Both the position numbers and the translations under genes were made by a program. 64,000 nt of DNA. It comes from Nocardioides anomalus (GTDB taxonomy: Bacteria; Actinomycetota; Actinomycetes; Propionibacteriales; Nocardioidaceae). The stretch covers positions 3,224,001 through 3,288,000 of the forward strand of contig NZ_CP049257.1 in NCBI RefSeq assembly GCF_011046535.1. The letters run 5' to 3'. Of this stretch, positions 49,019 through 59,047 are shown piece after piece (within the stretch, counting starts at the first letter, position 1; every line of letters starts with the position of its first letter). The notes below the pieces were generated by a model. That model made no database searches, was not told the origin of the DNA, and saw only the letters and a program-made list of their open reading frames with translations.

Positions 49019-50590
49019 TCAGTGGAAGAAGTGGCGGGTGCCGGTGAAGTACATCGTCACGCCGGCCGCCTTCGCGGCCTCGACGGTCAGCTCGTCGCGG
49101 ACCGAGCCTCCGGGCTGCACGATGGCACGGACGCCGGCGTCGAGGAGGATCTGCGGCCCGTCCTCGAACGGGAAGAACGCGTCCGAGGCGGCCACCGAGC
49201 CCGCTGCGCGCTCCCCCGCCCGCGACACCGCGAGCCGGCAGGAGTCGACCCGGTTGACCTGGCCCATGCCGATGCCGACCGAGGCCCCGTCCTTGGCCAG
49301 CAGGATCGCGTTGGACTTCACCGCGCGGCAGGCCTTCCACGCGAAGGCCAGGTCGGCCAGCACGTCGTCGGGCGCCGCCTCGCCGGTGGCCAGGATCCAG
49401 CGGGACGGGTCGTCGCCCTCGGCGTCGACGTGGTCCACGCGCTGCATAAGTACGCCGCCGCTGATCGCGCGGAACTCGACCGGGTCGGGGTGCTCGTCGG
49501 GCGGGCAGAGCAGGATGCGCAGGTTCTTGCCGCCGCGCGGCAGCGAGGTCAGCACCTCGACCGCGCCGTCGTCGTACGCCGGCGCCACGATCGCCTCGGT
49601 GAACGTCTCGCGCATCGCCTCGGCCATCGCCACCGACACCGGCCGGTTGACCGCGATCACGCCGCCGAACGCCGACGTCGGGTCGCACTCGTTGGCCCGG
49701 ACGTAGGCCTCGGCCACGTCCGCGCCGACCGCGATGCCGCAGGGGTTGGCGTGCTTGATGATCGCCACCGCCGGCTCGGCGAAGTCGTGGGCGGCGCGGC
49801 GGGCCGCGTCGACGTCGACGTAGTTGTTGTACGACATCTCCTTGCCGCCGAGCTGCTCGGCGGTGGCCAGCCCGCCGCGCCAGTGGCGGTAGAGCGCAGC
49901 CGGCTGGTGCGGGTTCTCGCCGTAGCGCAGCACCGCGGCCTTCTCCCACGTCGCGCCGGTCCAGCTCGGGAACCCGGTGCCCTCGGAGGTGTCGGTGAGG
50001 ACGTTGCTCATCCACGACGCCACCGCGACGTCGTAGGACGCCGTGTGCTGGAACGCCTCGGCGGCCAGCCGCTGCCGCTGGGCCAGCGTGAAGCCGCCGG
50101 CCTCGAGCGCCGCCAGCACCTCGGCGTACCGCGCCGGCGAGGTGACGATGGCGACGCTCGGGTGGTTCTTCGCCGCAGCCCGCACCATCGACGGACCGCC
50201 GATGTCGATCTGCTCGACGCACTCGTCGGGGCTCGCCCCGCTCAGCACGGTGTCGCGGAACGGGTAGAGGTTGGACACGACCAGGTCGAACGGCTCGATG
50301 CCGAGCTCCTCGAGCTGCTGCACGTGGGAGTCCAGACGACGGTCGGCCAGGATCCCGGCGTGCACCTTGGGGTGCAGGGTCTTGACCCGGCCGTCCAGGC
50401 ACTCGGGGAACCCGGTCAGCTCCTCCACCTTGGTCACCGGCAGGCCGAGGCCCTCGATGAGCTTGGCCGAGCCGCCGGTGGACACCAGCTCGACGCCGGC
50501 GGCGTGCAGGCCCTGGACGAGCTCCTCCAGGCCGGACTTGTCGTAGACCGAGACGAGCGCGCGCCTGATCGGGATCTGCTGGTCGCTCAT
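49019..50590 (-). CDS. purH: bifunctional AICAR formyltransferase / IMP cyclohydrolase
   Basis: Last two steps of de novo IMP synthesis. The 523-residue protein has the N-terminal cyclohydrolase domain ([43 protein letters not shown]) and the C-terminal formyltransferase with [14 protein letters not shown] and [12 protein letters not shown], the Lys-His pair of the active site. ATG 50590 overlaps the purN stop (ATGA). Complete and unbroken. Confidence 0.97.
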   Translation of the reverse strand: MSDQQIPIRRALVSVYDKSGLEELVQGLHAAGVELVSTGGSAKLIEGLGLPVTKVEELTGFPECLDGRVKTLHPKVHAGILADRRLDSHVQQLEELGIEPFDLVVSNLYPFRDTVLSGASPDECVEQIDIGGPSMVRAAAKNHPSVAIVTSPARYAEVLAALEAGGFTLAQRQRLAAEAFQHTASYDVAVASWMSNVLTDTSEGTGFPSWTGATWEKAAVLRYGENPHQPAALYRHWRGGLATAEQLGGKEMSYNNYVDVDAARRAAHDFAEPAVAIIKHANPCGIAVGADVAEAYVRANECDPTSAFGGVIAVNRPVSVAMAEAMRETFTEAIVAPAYDDGAVEVLTSLPRGGKNLRILLCPPDEHPDPVEFRAISGGVLMQRVDHVDAEGDDPSRWILATGEAAPDDVLADLAFAWKACRAVKSNAILLAKDGASVGIGMGQVNRVDSCRLAVSRAGERAAGSVAASDAFFPFEDGPQILLDAGVRAIVQPGGSVRDELTVEAAKAAGVTMYFTGTRHFFH

Positions 50591-51215
50591 GCGATGCGGA
50601 CCTTCCTGTCCTGGATCGTGTAGCCCCGGCGCGCCATCGCGCCGATGCTGTCGACGAGCACGCGGCGCTCGGCGACCTTGATGCGTTCGTGCAGCGACGC
50701 GACGGTGTCGTCGTCGGCCACCTCGACCGCCGCCTGCGCGACGATCGGCCCGGTGTCGACGCCCTCGTCGACGAAGAACAGCGTGCAGCCGGTGACCTTG
50801 ACCCCGTAGGCCAGCGCGTCCGCGGCCCCGTGCATCCCCGGGAACGCCGGGCTCAGCGCGGGGTGGGTGTTGACGAACCGGCCGCCGAAGGCGCCGAGGA
50901 ACGCCGGCCCGACCAGCTTCATGAAGCCGGCCGAGACCACCAGGTCCGGCTCGTGCGCGACCACGGCCTCGGTGAGCGCCCGGTCCCACTCGTCCCGGTC
51001 GGCGAAGTCCCCGACTTTGTGGACGAAGGTGGGCAGCCCCGCCCGCTCGGCGCGCGCCAGCCCTCGATCCCGTCGCGGTCGGCTCCGACCGCGACCACCG
51101 CCGCGCCGTACGCCGGGTCGGCGGCCGCGTCGAGCAGGGCCTGGAGGTTGGTGCCGCTCCCCGAGACGAGGACCACGACGCGCGCCGGCGCGGCCGCGGA
51201 CGAGGGGATCGGCAC
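50587..51215 (-). pseudogene. purN: phosphoribosylglycinamide formyltransferase, frameshifted
   Basis: GAR transformylase using 10-formyl-THF. From GTG 51215 the frame reads [20 protein letters not shown] up to IEGW near 51061; there the match switches to another frame, continuing [19 protein letters not shown] and on through the active-site [14 protein letters not shown] to a stop at 50587. Adding one C in the GGC at about 51061-51063 restores a normal protein of about 209 residues. Both halves are otherwise well conserved, favouring a sequencing error or very recent mutation. It lies 11 nt after the DUF6350 gene and is coupled to purH. Confidence 0.85.
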
Positions 51216-51226
51216 AGGTCGGGAGT

Positions 51227-52678
51227 CTAGGACTCCTCGTCCTCCTCGGGCACCGGGGCCAGCGTGGCCTGGGTCGCGTCCGGGTCGGCGTCGGCCGCGT
51301 CGGGGCCGTCGCCGACCGCATCGGGGTCGGCGTCCGCAGGTGTGCCAACCGCCAAACGATTAAGCGGTGTGTCTTCTTCTACGCTCAGAGATGTGCCCAC
51401 CACGTAATCGTTGAGCGGTTGGCGTTCCCCACCCGCCGGCTCCATCCCGCGCCGCTGCCAGAACGTGGCGACCAGCCCGCCGAGCAGTCCGCCGACACCG
51501 AAGGCCGTGACCGCGTGGACCAGCACGGCGCCGACCAGCGGCCCGACGTCGGTCATCCGGCCGGGCCCGACGGCACCACCGGCGAGCAGGGCGAGCACGC
51601 CGAACAGCGCGCCGGCCAGCATGCCGCCGCCGCAACCGTGGAGCGCACCCTCCTCCCACCGGTACGTCGGGTGGCTGCGCTGGGCGCGCATGGCGCCGAG
51701 CGCGCCGACCAGGGGCGCCAGGGCGATGAGGGCGGGGGTCCAGGCCGGGGTCGGGCCGGTGTCGGGCAGGGCCGCGAGCAGCGGGAACATCGGCAGCGCG
51801 CCGATGGTCACCACCGACGGTGAGACCAGGGTGTGCACGCCCACGGTGAAGCCGGGGCCGAGCAGGTAGGAGCCGGAGAACACGACCGCGTTGGGCACGA
51901 CCAGCAGGGAGACGACGGCCAGCTGCACGTTGGCCGAGGTGTCGGTCCCGAGCTGGGAGGCGATGTTGAGCGCGGTGTCGACGTCGAGCAGGAAGGCCGC
52001 GAGGAACGCCACCAGGCAGACCAGCAGCCACAGCGCGACGACCCGCCGGCACGCGGCGGCGGTCGCGCGGACCGAGGCGGGGAGGGTGGCGGTCCAGATC
52101 GCGGCGCGGCCCGAGCCGATGGCGATGGCGGGCGCCCCGAGGACCAGGCAGAGCAGCACGGAGAAGGTGACGACCCGCGACAGGTCCGGCGCGGTGGAGG
52201 GGGTCGCGGCGAGGCGCAGCGTGAGGACGGCGACGGCGACGTAGCCGACGGCGTACAGCACGGCGGCGGCCGGCACGGTCCAGTCGCGCTCGCCGTCGGC
52301 CAGGCGCTGGGCGTCGGGGCCGTGGCCGGAGATCGAGTCGCCGAGGCGGTGACCGGTGCGCCAGGTGGACCAGGCGCAGACGAGCGTGAGGCCCAGCGGC
52401 ATGGCCGAGACCAGGGCGCCGCCGACGTGCACGCCGGAGCCGTGGGCGAGCAGCCAGGCCAGGGCGCCGACCCAGAGCCCGTCGCGCGGGGTGCCGTGCG
52501 CACCGGCGTCGGTGAGGAACCACCCCGCCACGCCGAGGGCCAGGCAGACCACGAGTGGGGCGGCGGCGGCGAGGGCGCCGGCCAGGGGGGCGAGGAGCAC
52601 GAGCGGCCGTCGGTGGCGCAGGTCGCGCCGCAGCTCCTCCGCGGAGGGGCCGGTGCGGTCGGGCATCAGCGCGGTCAT
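51227..52678 (-). CDS. DUF6350 multi-pass membrane protein
   Basis: Membrane protein of 483 residues with roughly ten or more hydrophobic helices and a Gly-rich loop (WEEGALHGCGGGMLAGALFG); such proteins occur directly upstream of purN in many actinobacteria and are assigned DUF6350. The C-terminal 60 residues are cytoplasmic, acidic (Asp/Ala) and include a tandem PLNDYVVGT / PLNRLAVGT encoded by unusually AT-rich DNA at about 51347-51424. ATG 52678. Function unknown. Confidence 0.85.
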   Translation of the reverse strand: MTALMPDRTGPSAEELRRDLRHRRPLVLLAPLAGALAAAAPLVVCLALGVAGWFLTDAGAHGTPRDGLWVGALAWLLAHGSGVHVGGALVSAMPLGLTLVCAWSTWRTGHRLGDSISGHGPDAQRLADGERDWTVPAAAVLYAVGYVAVAVLTLRLAATPSTAPDLSRVVTFSVLLCLVLGAPAIAIGSGRAAIWTATLPASVRATAAACRRVVALWLLVCLVAFLAAFLLDVDTALNIASQLGTDTSANVQLAVVSLLVVPNAVVFSGSYLLGPGFTVGVHTLVSPSVVTIGALPMFPLLAALPDTGPTPAWTPALIALAPLVGALGAMRAQRSHPTYRWEEGALHGCGGGMLAGALFGVLALLAGGAVGPGRMTDVGPLVGAVLVHAVTAFGVGGLLGGLVATFWQRRGMEPAGGERQPLNDYVVGTSLSVEEDTPLNRLAVGTPADADPDAVGDGPDAADADPDATQATLAPVPEEDEES

Positions 52679-52845
52679 GCTGTTGCGGGGTCCCCGCGGC
52701 GTTGTGGGGCGGAGGAGCGGAGCGGAGGAGCCGCAGAACGCCGTGGGGTGCTCATGTCGGCCCATCCTCGGCGCCGCGGGGCGCCGGGTGACGGTGCCAC
52801 GCCGACTCGGCGGGATCAGGGTCGGCTCGCTACCGTGGTGCGGCC

Positions 52846-54771
52846 ATGTCCCTGACGCTTCCCCGGTGGACGAGCACCGCGTCCGCGCGCAGTCCCGAAG
52901 GCTTCGAGTCCTTCTACAAGGACGTCCGCGGGCGGTTGCTCCTCCAGACCTACGCGCTGACCGGGGACCTGCACGCCTCGCAGCGCGCGGTCCGCGACGC
53001 GCTCGTCGTGGCCTGGCACCACTGGCGCAAGGTGACCCGGCTCGACGAGCCGGAGGACTACGTGCGCCCGCTGGCCTGGGCGCGCGCGCAGCGGCGCAGC
53101 TCGGCGCGGTGGTGGGCACGGCGCGAGGACGTCGACGCCGAGGCCCGGGCGACCCTGGACGCCCTCGGCAAGCTGAGCGGCACCCAGCGCAAGGTGCTGC
53201 TGCTCACCCACCTCACCTCGCTGCCGGTCGACCGGATGGCCCGGGAGGTCGGCGTGACCCGCGCCACCGCCGAGCGCGAGCTGCAGACGGCCAGCGCGCA
53301 GTTCGCGCTGCACCGCGGCGTCCCGTCCGCCGCGATCCGCACCGTGCTCGAGGCGCTGGCCCCGGACGCCGGTCAGGTCCGCTGGCCCCGCCCGTCGATC
53401 CTCATGCGGGCCGGCTCGGCCCGGCGCCGCGCGCACACCACGATCGGCGTCGTGGTCGCGGTCGCGGCGGTCGCGCTGTCCGGTTCGCTGGTGACCGACG
53501 CGGCCGGCGTACGACCCGAGCTGGCGAGCAAGGGCATCCTCGACGGCTCGGCGAGCCCCACGCCGACGCGCGCCCCGGCCCCGCCGCCCCCTCCCCCGGA
53601 CCCGCTCACCCCCGAGGCCCTGCTGGCGCTGGACCAGGTGGTGGGCGCCTACCCGGGCCAGTGGACCGAGGGCACCACCAGCACCAACACCGAGGGCGAC
53701 GGGCTGGTCTTCACCTGCCAGGCCCACCGCTACGCCGACACCAAGGGCATCGGCGCTCTCGTGCGCACCTTCACCGCCGCCGCACCCGCGGCCAGCGCCC
53801 CCAAGGCGACCGGACCGGCGACGGTCGGGCAGAGCGCCGAGGCCTCCGCCGACGTGACCGCGGCGGAGAAGACCTACCGCACCACCGTCGACTGGTACGC
53901 CGGGTGCGAGAGCCCCCGCGTCCAGCTGCTGGCCACCCGCCGTGTGGTCGGCGTCGGCGACGAGGCCACGCTGATGGTCCTGCGCGCCTGGAACGACCCC
54001 GCCACCACCCAGGTCGTCGGCGTCGCCCGCACCGGCGGGCTCACCACCACCGTGGTCGACACCCGGCCGGCGCCGAAGGAGCCGGGCGCCGAGCCGCCGG
54101 ACGCGGTGCTCGAGTCCAGCGCCGAGCTGCTGGCCACCGCGGTGACCGGGCTGTGCACGCTGCCCGACCACGGCGAGTGCGCGGGCGCACCGCAGCTCGA
54201 GGAGGCCTCGCCGCCCCCCGTCGGCCGGCACCCGGAGCTGCTGGTCGAGGCGGACCTGCCGCCCGTGCCCGGCGTCACCCAGCCGTGGGTCGGCACCCGG
54301 GCCAGCAAGGTCCAGGACAACCCGGCCGCCACCCGGTGCGACAAGACGACGTTCACCGAGCCGGGCGTGACCGGCGCCCGCACCCGCACGTTCGTCATCC
54401 CCGACGCCGCCGAGCTCCCACCGGAGTTCGGGCTGGCCGAGACCACCGGCGCACTGCCGCGCAAGCAGGCCCAGCGGTTCGTCGACGACATCCGCTCCTC
54501 CCTCGACGGCTGCACCGACGAGGTCTTCGGCACCGACGTCGAGCGGCTGGCGCAAGAGGAGACCGGGCCCCGCGACCTGTCGGTGTGGCGGCTCACCGTC
54601 GAGGTCTCCGAGAAGCGCTCGGTGCGCTACCTCATGGCCGTGGTGCGCGAGGGGAACGCCGTCGCGCAGCTCTCGTTCGTCCCCGCCGACGACGTGAGCA
54701 TCGGCCCGGCGGCCTTCATCGCCCTGGCCCACCGGGCCCAGGAGCGGCTCGGCCAGCTCACGTCGCCCTGA
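52846..54771 (+). CDS. sigma-factor-like domain fused to membrane helix and extracytoplasmic sensor
   Basis: Protein of 641 residues. Residues about 18-85 match region 2 of SigE-like ECF factors (FESFYKDVRGR, QTYALTGDLHASQRAVRDA) and 105-155 region 4 (LSGTQRKVLLLTHL, MAREVGVTRATAEREL). A basic stretch precedes a single membrane helix (about 199-217), then a Pro-rich linker (PAPPPPPPDPL) and an outer domain of about 390 residues with several Cys. Region 2 lacks some acidic/aromatic positions of active sigma factors, so promoter opening is uncertain. It parallels, in one chain, the sigma plus membrane-protein pair encoded next to it. Confidence 0.85.
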   Translation: MSLTLPRWTSTASARSPEGFESFYKDVRGRLLLQTYALTGDLHASQRAVRDALVVAWHHWRKVTRLDEPEDYVRPLAWARAQRRSSARWWARREDVDAEARATLDALGKLSGTQRKVLLLTHLTSLPVDRMAREVGVTRATAERELQTASAQFALHRGVPSAAIRTVLEALAPDAGQVRWPRPSILMRAGSARRRAHTTIGVVVAVAAVALSGSLVTDAAGVRPELASKGILDGSASPTPTRAPAPPPPPPDPLTPEALLALDQVVGAYPGQWTEGTTSTNTEGDGLVFTCQAHRYADTKGIGALVRTFTAAAPAASAPKATGPATVGQSAEASADVTAAEKTYRTTVDWYAGCESPRVQLLATRRVVGVGDEATLMVLRAWNDPATTQVVGVARTGGLTTTVVDTRPAPKEPGAEPPDAVLESSAELLATAVTGLCTLPDHGECAGAPQLEEASPPPVGRHPELLVEADLPPVPGVTQPWVGTRASKVQDNPAATRCDKTTFTEPGVTGARTRTFVIPDAAELPPEFGLAETTGALPRKQAQRFVDDIRSSLDGCTDEVFGTDVERLAQEETGPRDLSVWRLTVEVSEKRSVRYLMAVVREGNAVAQLSFVPADDVSIGPAAFIALAHRAQERLGQLTSP

Positions 54772-54877
54772 GCGGCGCGAGCGCACCGACCCCGTCCTCG
54801 GGAATCCTCGTCCCTGCTGCAACCGGACCGGTCACCCCGGCGTAGAGCCGGTGACCGAACCACACCACAGAGCAGGA

Positions 54878-55408
54878 ATGATGGACGAAGCCGAGTTCGA
54901 CGACTTCTACACCGCGTCGTTCGCCCGGATCACCGGGCAGCTGTACGCGATGATCGGCGACCGGGACGAGGCGCAGGAGTGCGTGCAGGAGGCGTTCGTG
55001 CGCGCCTGGTCGCACCGCCGCCGCCTCGACCGGGCCGAGCACCCCGAGGCCTGGGTGCGCACCACGGCGTACCGCCTCGCGGTCAGCCGCTGGCGCCGCA
55101 CCATGCGCGGGCGCCGCCCGGCCGACCGGGCCGTGAGCCTCCCGACCAGCACCGCCGCACCGTCCGAGGCGCACGTCGCCGTCGTGGCGGCGCTCAAGCA
55201 GCTGCCGGAGACCCAGCGCCGCGCGCTGGTGCTCCACCACATCGCCGACCTCCCCGTGGCGCAGATCGCCCACGAGGTCGGTGCCCCCGAGGGGACGGTG
55301 AAGGCCTGGCTCAGCCGCGGCCGCGCCGCCCTCGCCGTCCTCCTCGCCGACGACCACCTCCCCGTGGCGCCCGGCCCCCTCGACGAACCCGGAGCCTCCC
55401 GTGCCTGA
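54878..55408 (+). CDS. SigE-family ECF RNA polymerase sigma factor
   Basis: Sigma factor of 176 residues with region 2 (FDDFYTASFARITGQLYAM, DRDEAQECVQEAFVRAW) and region 4 (LKQLPETQRRALVLHHIA, VAQIAHEVGAPEGTVKAWLS). It belongs to the SigE/actinobacterial ECF branch linked to membrane partners without a zinc anti-sigma domain. ATG 54878 is preferred; an in-frame GTG at 54851 would add nine residues without similarity. The stop overlaps the start of the membrane partner by 8 nt. Confidence 0.93.
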   Translation: MMDEAEFDDFYTASFARITGQLYAMIGDRDEAQECVQEAFVRAWSHRRRLDRAEHPEAWVRTTAYRLAVSRWRRTMRGRRPADRAVSLPTSTAAPSEAHVAVVAALKQLPETQRRALVLHHIADLPVAQIAHEVGAPEGTVKAWLSRGRAALAVLLADDHLPVAPGPLDEPGASRA

Positions 55409-56231
55409 CCTCCACGACCTCGACCACTTCGACCAGGGACTGCCTCGCATGGACACGCTGCCCGCCTCTGAGATCCGCCGCCGCGGCGACCGGCTGCGGC
55501 GCCGCCGCACCGCCCTCGCCACCGCCGGCGGGGTGCTGGCCGCGGCCGTGGCCATCGGTACGCCGGTCCTCGCCCTGGCCGGCGACGGCCCGGGCCGCGG
55601 CACCGAGCCGTCGTTCGCCACCCAGCCCGCGACCACCCAGCCCGCGACCACCACGCCGCGGACCGAGCCGGCCGGCGGCTGGACCACCACGGTGCGCGAC
55701 GACTTCCCCCTCACCGCCGGCTTCGCCGACGAGCAGGCGCGGACCAGCCACAGCCTGGACGGCGACCCCGCCGTCCCGGCCGGGTGCCAGACGTCCTTCG
55801 ACGGCTACACCGACAGCCTGGTCGCGACCTACCAGGGCACCGACTCCGAGGACCGCGGGGTCCGGATCCTCGCGGTCTACCCCGACGCGGCGGCGGCCGA
55901 GAACCAGCTGGCCGCCGTCCGGTCCGCGGTGGAGGCGTGTGAGCCCCGGAAGCTCAACCAGGGGACCACGATGGTCCACGGGCTCGTCGGCGACGTCGGC
56001 CTCGGGACCGAGGAGGCGTTCGCCGTCACCGAGCAGGTGCAGCACGACGACGGCCTGCTCAGCGACCTGTCGATCAGCGTCATCGGCCGCACCGGCAACG
56101 CGGTCTACGTCGACTACTCCTTCGGCTCCGCCGGGGGCGACCAGGTCAGCACCGCGGAGATCGCCCGACTCGTCGCCACCTCGGCCGAGCCGGTCGCCGC
56201 CCTGTGCACCTTCTCGGTCGACGGCTGCTGA
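55401..56231 (+). CDS. membrane partner of ECF sigma factor (putative anti-sigma/sensor)
   Basis: Protein of 276 residues: a short cytoplasmic part rich in Arg (PASEIRRRGDRLRRRR), a membrane helix at about 37-60, a Thr/Pro/Gln linker, and an outer domain of about 190 residues with Cys pairs (PAGCQTSF, VEACEPRK, CTFSVDGC). It overlaps the sigma gene, so an anti-sigma role is likely by context, but no HxxxCxxC zinc motif is present. The outer domain has a similar style to that of the fused protein upstream. GTG start with GGAG 7-10 nt upstream. Confidence 0.8.
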   Translation: MPDLHDLDHFDQGLPRMDTLPASEIRRRGDRLRRRRTALATAGGVLAAAVAIGTPVLALAGDGPGRGTEPSFATQPATTQPATTTPRTEPAGGWTTTVRDDFPLTAGFADEQARTSHSLDGDPAVPAGCQTSFDGYTDSLVATYQGTDSEDRGVRILAVYPDAAAAENQLAAVRSAVEACEPRKLNQGTTMVHGLVGDVGLGTEEAFAVTEQVQHDDGLLSDLSISVIGRTGNAVYVDYSFGSAGGDQVSTAEIARLVATSAEPVAALCTFSVDGC

Positions 56232-56278
56232 TCGGAGGGCACCGGCAACCAACCCGCGGCGGGCGGGGTCCCAGGAAC

Positions 56279-56932
56279 GTGCACCGCACCTTCCTGCTGA
56301 CCCTGTCCGCCGCGCTGCTGCTGTCGGCCCCGGCGAGCGCCGCCCCGGCCCGCGAGGCGCCGCACCCGGCGCCCCGCCCCGCGCCCCTCGTGGCCGGACC
56401 CCTGGCGGGCTTCGACCTCGACGCCGGCTACGGCGCGGCCTACCGCGTCACGAGCCGGCCGGGCGTCGCCCGGTTCGCGCTCTGCGGCCGCACGGCGTGG
56501 GATCCGCGCGAGGGCACCCGGGCCCTCGTCGGGGTCCGCGCGACCGAGCCGGAGTGGTACCGCGGGCGCACCCTGGTCCGCTACCGGACGGCCAAGGCGG
56601 CCAGCGCGGCCGTCGCGCGCGCCCGCGCGGCCGTCACCGCCTGCCCGCAGGAGCGGGAGGCCGACGGGTCCGGCGTCGACCACACCGTGCGCGACGACGT
56701 CGCCCTGGGGGAGGACTCGGTGGCGTGGATCGACCGCTACCCGCAGGAGGCGGCCGGCGGCGCCTACGACCCGGGGCTCACCGTCTTCCACGTGGTCCGG
56801 GTGGGCCGGGCCGTGCTGGCGTCGTACGAGTACAGCGAGAGCAACGCCACCCCCCGCAGCCGGGAGCGCGCCGTCGACGAGGCCACCGCCGCGGACCGAC
56901 CGGTCGTCGCGGCGATGGCCGACGTCAACTGA
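56279..56932 (+). CDS. secreted protein of unknown function
   Basis: Exported protein of 217 residues with a Sec signal (LLTLSAALLLSAPASA-AP). The mature part has two Cys (ALCGRTAW, VTACPQER) and segments such as AYRVTSRPGVARF and GEDSVAWIDRY; its style recalls the outer domains of the two sigma-associated proteins just upstream, so it may be related in origin. GTG 56279 is preceded by AGGA. It ends only 4 nt from the convergent sucD stop. Not assignable to a known family. Confidence 0.75.
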   Translation: MHRTFLLTLSAALLLSAPASAAPAREAPHPAPRPAPLVAGPLAGFDLDAGYGAAYRVTSRPGVARFALCGRTAWDPREGTRALVGVRATEPEWYRGRTLVRYRTAKAASAAVARARAAVTACPQEREADGSGVDHTVRDDVALGEDSVAWIDRYPQEAAGGAYDPGLTVFHVVRVGRAVLASYEYSESNATPRSRERAVDEATAADRPVVAAMADVN

Positions 56933-56936
56933 CGGG

Positions 56937-57818
56937 CTAGCGGCCCTGCAGGATCTCGCGCATCAGCGCGGCGGTCTCCGACGGGGTCTTGCCGACCTTC
57001 ACGCCGACCGCCTCGAGGGCCTCCTTCTTGGCGGCCGCGGTGCCGGAGGACCCGGACACGATGGCGCCGGCGTGGCCCATGGTCTTGCCCTCGGGGGCGG
57101 TGAAGCCGGCGACGTACCCGACGACCGGCTTGGTGACGTGGTCCTTGATGTAGGCCGCCGCGCGCTCCTCGGCGTCGCCGCCGATCTCGCCGATCATCAC
57201 GATCGCCTCGGTGTCGGGGTCGGCCTCGAAGGCGGCGAGCGCGTCGATGTGCGTGGTGCCGATGACCGGGTCGCCGCCGATGCCGATGGCGGTGGTGAAG
57301 CCGAAGTCCTTCAGCTCGTACATCATCTGGTAGGTCAGCGTGCCGGACTTGGAGACCAGTCCGATCGGGCCCTTGCCGGCGATGGTGTGCGGCGTGATGC
57401 CGGCCAGCGACTCTCCCGGCGTGATGATGCCCGGGCAGTTGGGGCCGATCATCCGGGTGCTCTTGCCGTCGAGGTACGCCCACACCTCGGCCGTGTCCTG
57501 CACGGGCACGCCCTCGGTGATGACCACGAGCAGGCCGATGCCGGCGTCGATGGCCTCGAGGCAGGCGTCCTTGGTGAAGGCCGGCGGCACGAAGACGACC
57601 GACACGTCGGCGCCGGTCTCGGCCATCGCCTCCTTGACCGAGCCGAAGACGAGCAGCTCCTGGCCGCCGAGCTCGACGGAGGTCCCGGCCTTGCGGGCGT
57701 TGACGCCGCCGACGATGTTCGAGCCGGCCTCGAGCATGAGCGTCGTGTGCTTGGAGCCCATCCCGCCCGTCATGCCCTGGACGATGATCTTGGAGTCCTT
57801 GTTCAGGTAGATCGACAT
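56937..57818 (-). CDS. sucD: succinyl-CoA synthetase alpha subunit
   Basis: Alpha subunit of 293 residues; converts succinyl-CoA to succinate with nucleotide triphosphate formation. CoA-binding domain begins [30 protein letters not shown] is the conserved ligase motif; the phosphorylated His is in [16 protein letters not shown] 57818, 15 nt after sucC. Convergent gene ends 4 nt away, leaving no room for an intergenic terminator. Confidence 0.97.
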   Translation of the reverse strand: MSIYLNKDSKIIVQGMTGGMGSKHTTLMLEAGSNIVGGVNARKAGTSVELGGQELLVFGSVKEAMAETGADVSVVFVPPAFTKDACLEAIDAGIGLLVVITEGVPVQDTAEVWAYLDGKSTRMIGPNCPGIITPGESLAGITPHTIAGKGPIGLVSKSGTLTYQMMYELKDFGFTTAIGIGGDPVIGTTHIDALAAFEADPDTEAIVMIGEIGGDAEERAAAYIKDHVTKPVVGYVAGFTAPEGKTMGHAGAIVSGSSGTAAAKKEALEAVGVKVGKTPSETAALMREILQGR

Positions 57819-57833
57819 GTTCCTTCTCCGTCC

Positions 57834-58997
57834 TCAGCCGTTGGCCAGCTCGGCGGCCTTGTCGGCCGCGCCGTCCATCGTCGGGACCTGGGTGACCAGG
57901 GGGTGGTTCAGCTCGTCGAGGATCGCGCGGCCCTTGTCGACGTTGTTGCCGTCCAGTCGTACGACGAGGGGCTTGGTCGCGCTGTCGCCGAGGATCTCCA
58001 GGGCGCCCTTGATGCCGTTGGCGACCTCGTCGCAGGCGGTGATGCCACCGAAGACGTTGACGAACACGCTCTTGACCTGCTCGTCGCCCAGGATCACGTC
58101 GAGGCCGTTGGCCATCACCTCGGCGTTCGCGCCGCCGCCGATGTCGAGGAAGTTGGCGGGCTTGACGCCGCCGTGCGCCTCGCCGGCGTACGCGACGACG
58201 TCGAGGGTGGACATGACCAGCCCGGCGCCGTTGCCGATGATGCCGACCTCGCCGTCGAGCTTGACGTAGTTGAGCCCCTTGGCCTTGGCCTTGGCCTCGA
58301 GCGGGTCGGTCTCGTCCTTGATCTCGAACTGCTCGTGGTCGGGGTGGCGGACCTCGGAGGCGTTGTCGTCCAGCGAGACCTTGCCGTCGAGCGCCTCGAG
58401 CCGGTCGCCCTCGAGCCGGGCCAGCGGGTTGACCTCGACGAGGGTGGCGTCCTCCTCGACGAAGACCTTGTAGAGCGACTCGATCATCTCCACGGCCTGC
58501 TCGAAGACGGCCTCGGGGAACTTGGCCTCGGTGGCGATCTCGCGGGCCTTGTCGGCGTCCACGCCGGTGCCGGGGTTGATCGGGATCTGCTTGACCGCGT
58601 CGGGGTTGGTCTTGGCGACCTCCTCGATCTCGACCCCGCCCTCGACGGAGGCGATGCAGAGGTACTGCCGGTTGGAGCGGTCGAGCAGGAAGGAGAAGTA
58701 GTACTCCTCCACCGGCGGCGTCGCCGGCGTCACCAGCACCCGGTTGACCGTGAGGCCCTTGATCTGCATCCCGAGGATGGCCGAGGCGGCCTCGAACGCG
58801 TCGTCGGGCGTCTTGGCCAGCTTCACGCCGCCGGCCTTGCCGCGACCGCCCGCCTTGACCTGCGCCTTGACCACGCAGAAGCCGTACTCCTCGGCGGCGG
58901 TCCGCGCCTCCTCCGGGGTGGTGACGACCGTGCCGAGAGTGGTCGCGACGCCGTGCTTGGCGAAGAGCTCCTTCGCCTGGTACTCCATCAGGTCCAC
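57834..58997 (-). CDS. sucC: succinyl-CoA synthetase beta subunit
   Basis: Beta subunit of 387 residues with an ATP-grasp domain ([20 protein letters not shown]), [19 protein letters not shown], and the C-terminal ligase domain ([25 protein letters not shown]). GTG 58997 is supported by AAGGA 8 nt upstream; ATG 58988 is the alternative. Starts the sucCD operon. A 16-bp palindrome lies 35 nt upstream. Confidence 0.97.
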   Translation of the reverse strand: MDLMEYQAKELFAKHGVATTLGTVVTTPEEARTAAEEYGFCVVKAQVKAGGRGKAGGVKLAKTPDDAFEAASAILGMQIKGLTVNRVLVTPATPPVEEYYFSFLLDRSNRQYLCIASVEGGVEIEEVAKTNPDAVKQIPINPGTGVDADKAREIATEAKFPEAVFEQAVEMIESLYKVFVEEDATLVEVNPLARLEGDRLEALDGKVSLDDNASEVRHPDHEQFEIKDETDPLEAKAKAKGLNYVKLDGEVGIIGNGAGLVMSTLDVVAYAGEAHGGVKPANFLDIGGGANAEVMANGLDVILGDEQVKSVFVNVFGGITACDEVANGIKGALEILGDSATKPLVVRLDGNNVDKGRAILDELNHPLVTQVPTMDGAADKAAELANG

Positions 58998-59031
58998 GAG
59001 GGATGTCCTTGTCTGCTGTGGTCCGCTGCAG

Positions 59032-59047
59032 TCCGGGACGTCCCGGA
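59032..59047. promoter_or_regulatory. 16-bp perfect palindrome upstream of sucC
   Basis: TCCGGGACGTCCCGGA lies 35 nt upstream of the sucC start, flanked on both sides by direct copies of GCAGTCCGG. It may be an operator for sucCD; no known regulator is assigned. Confidence 0.4.
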
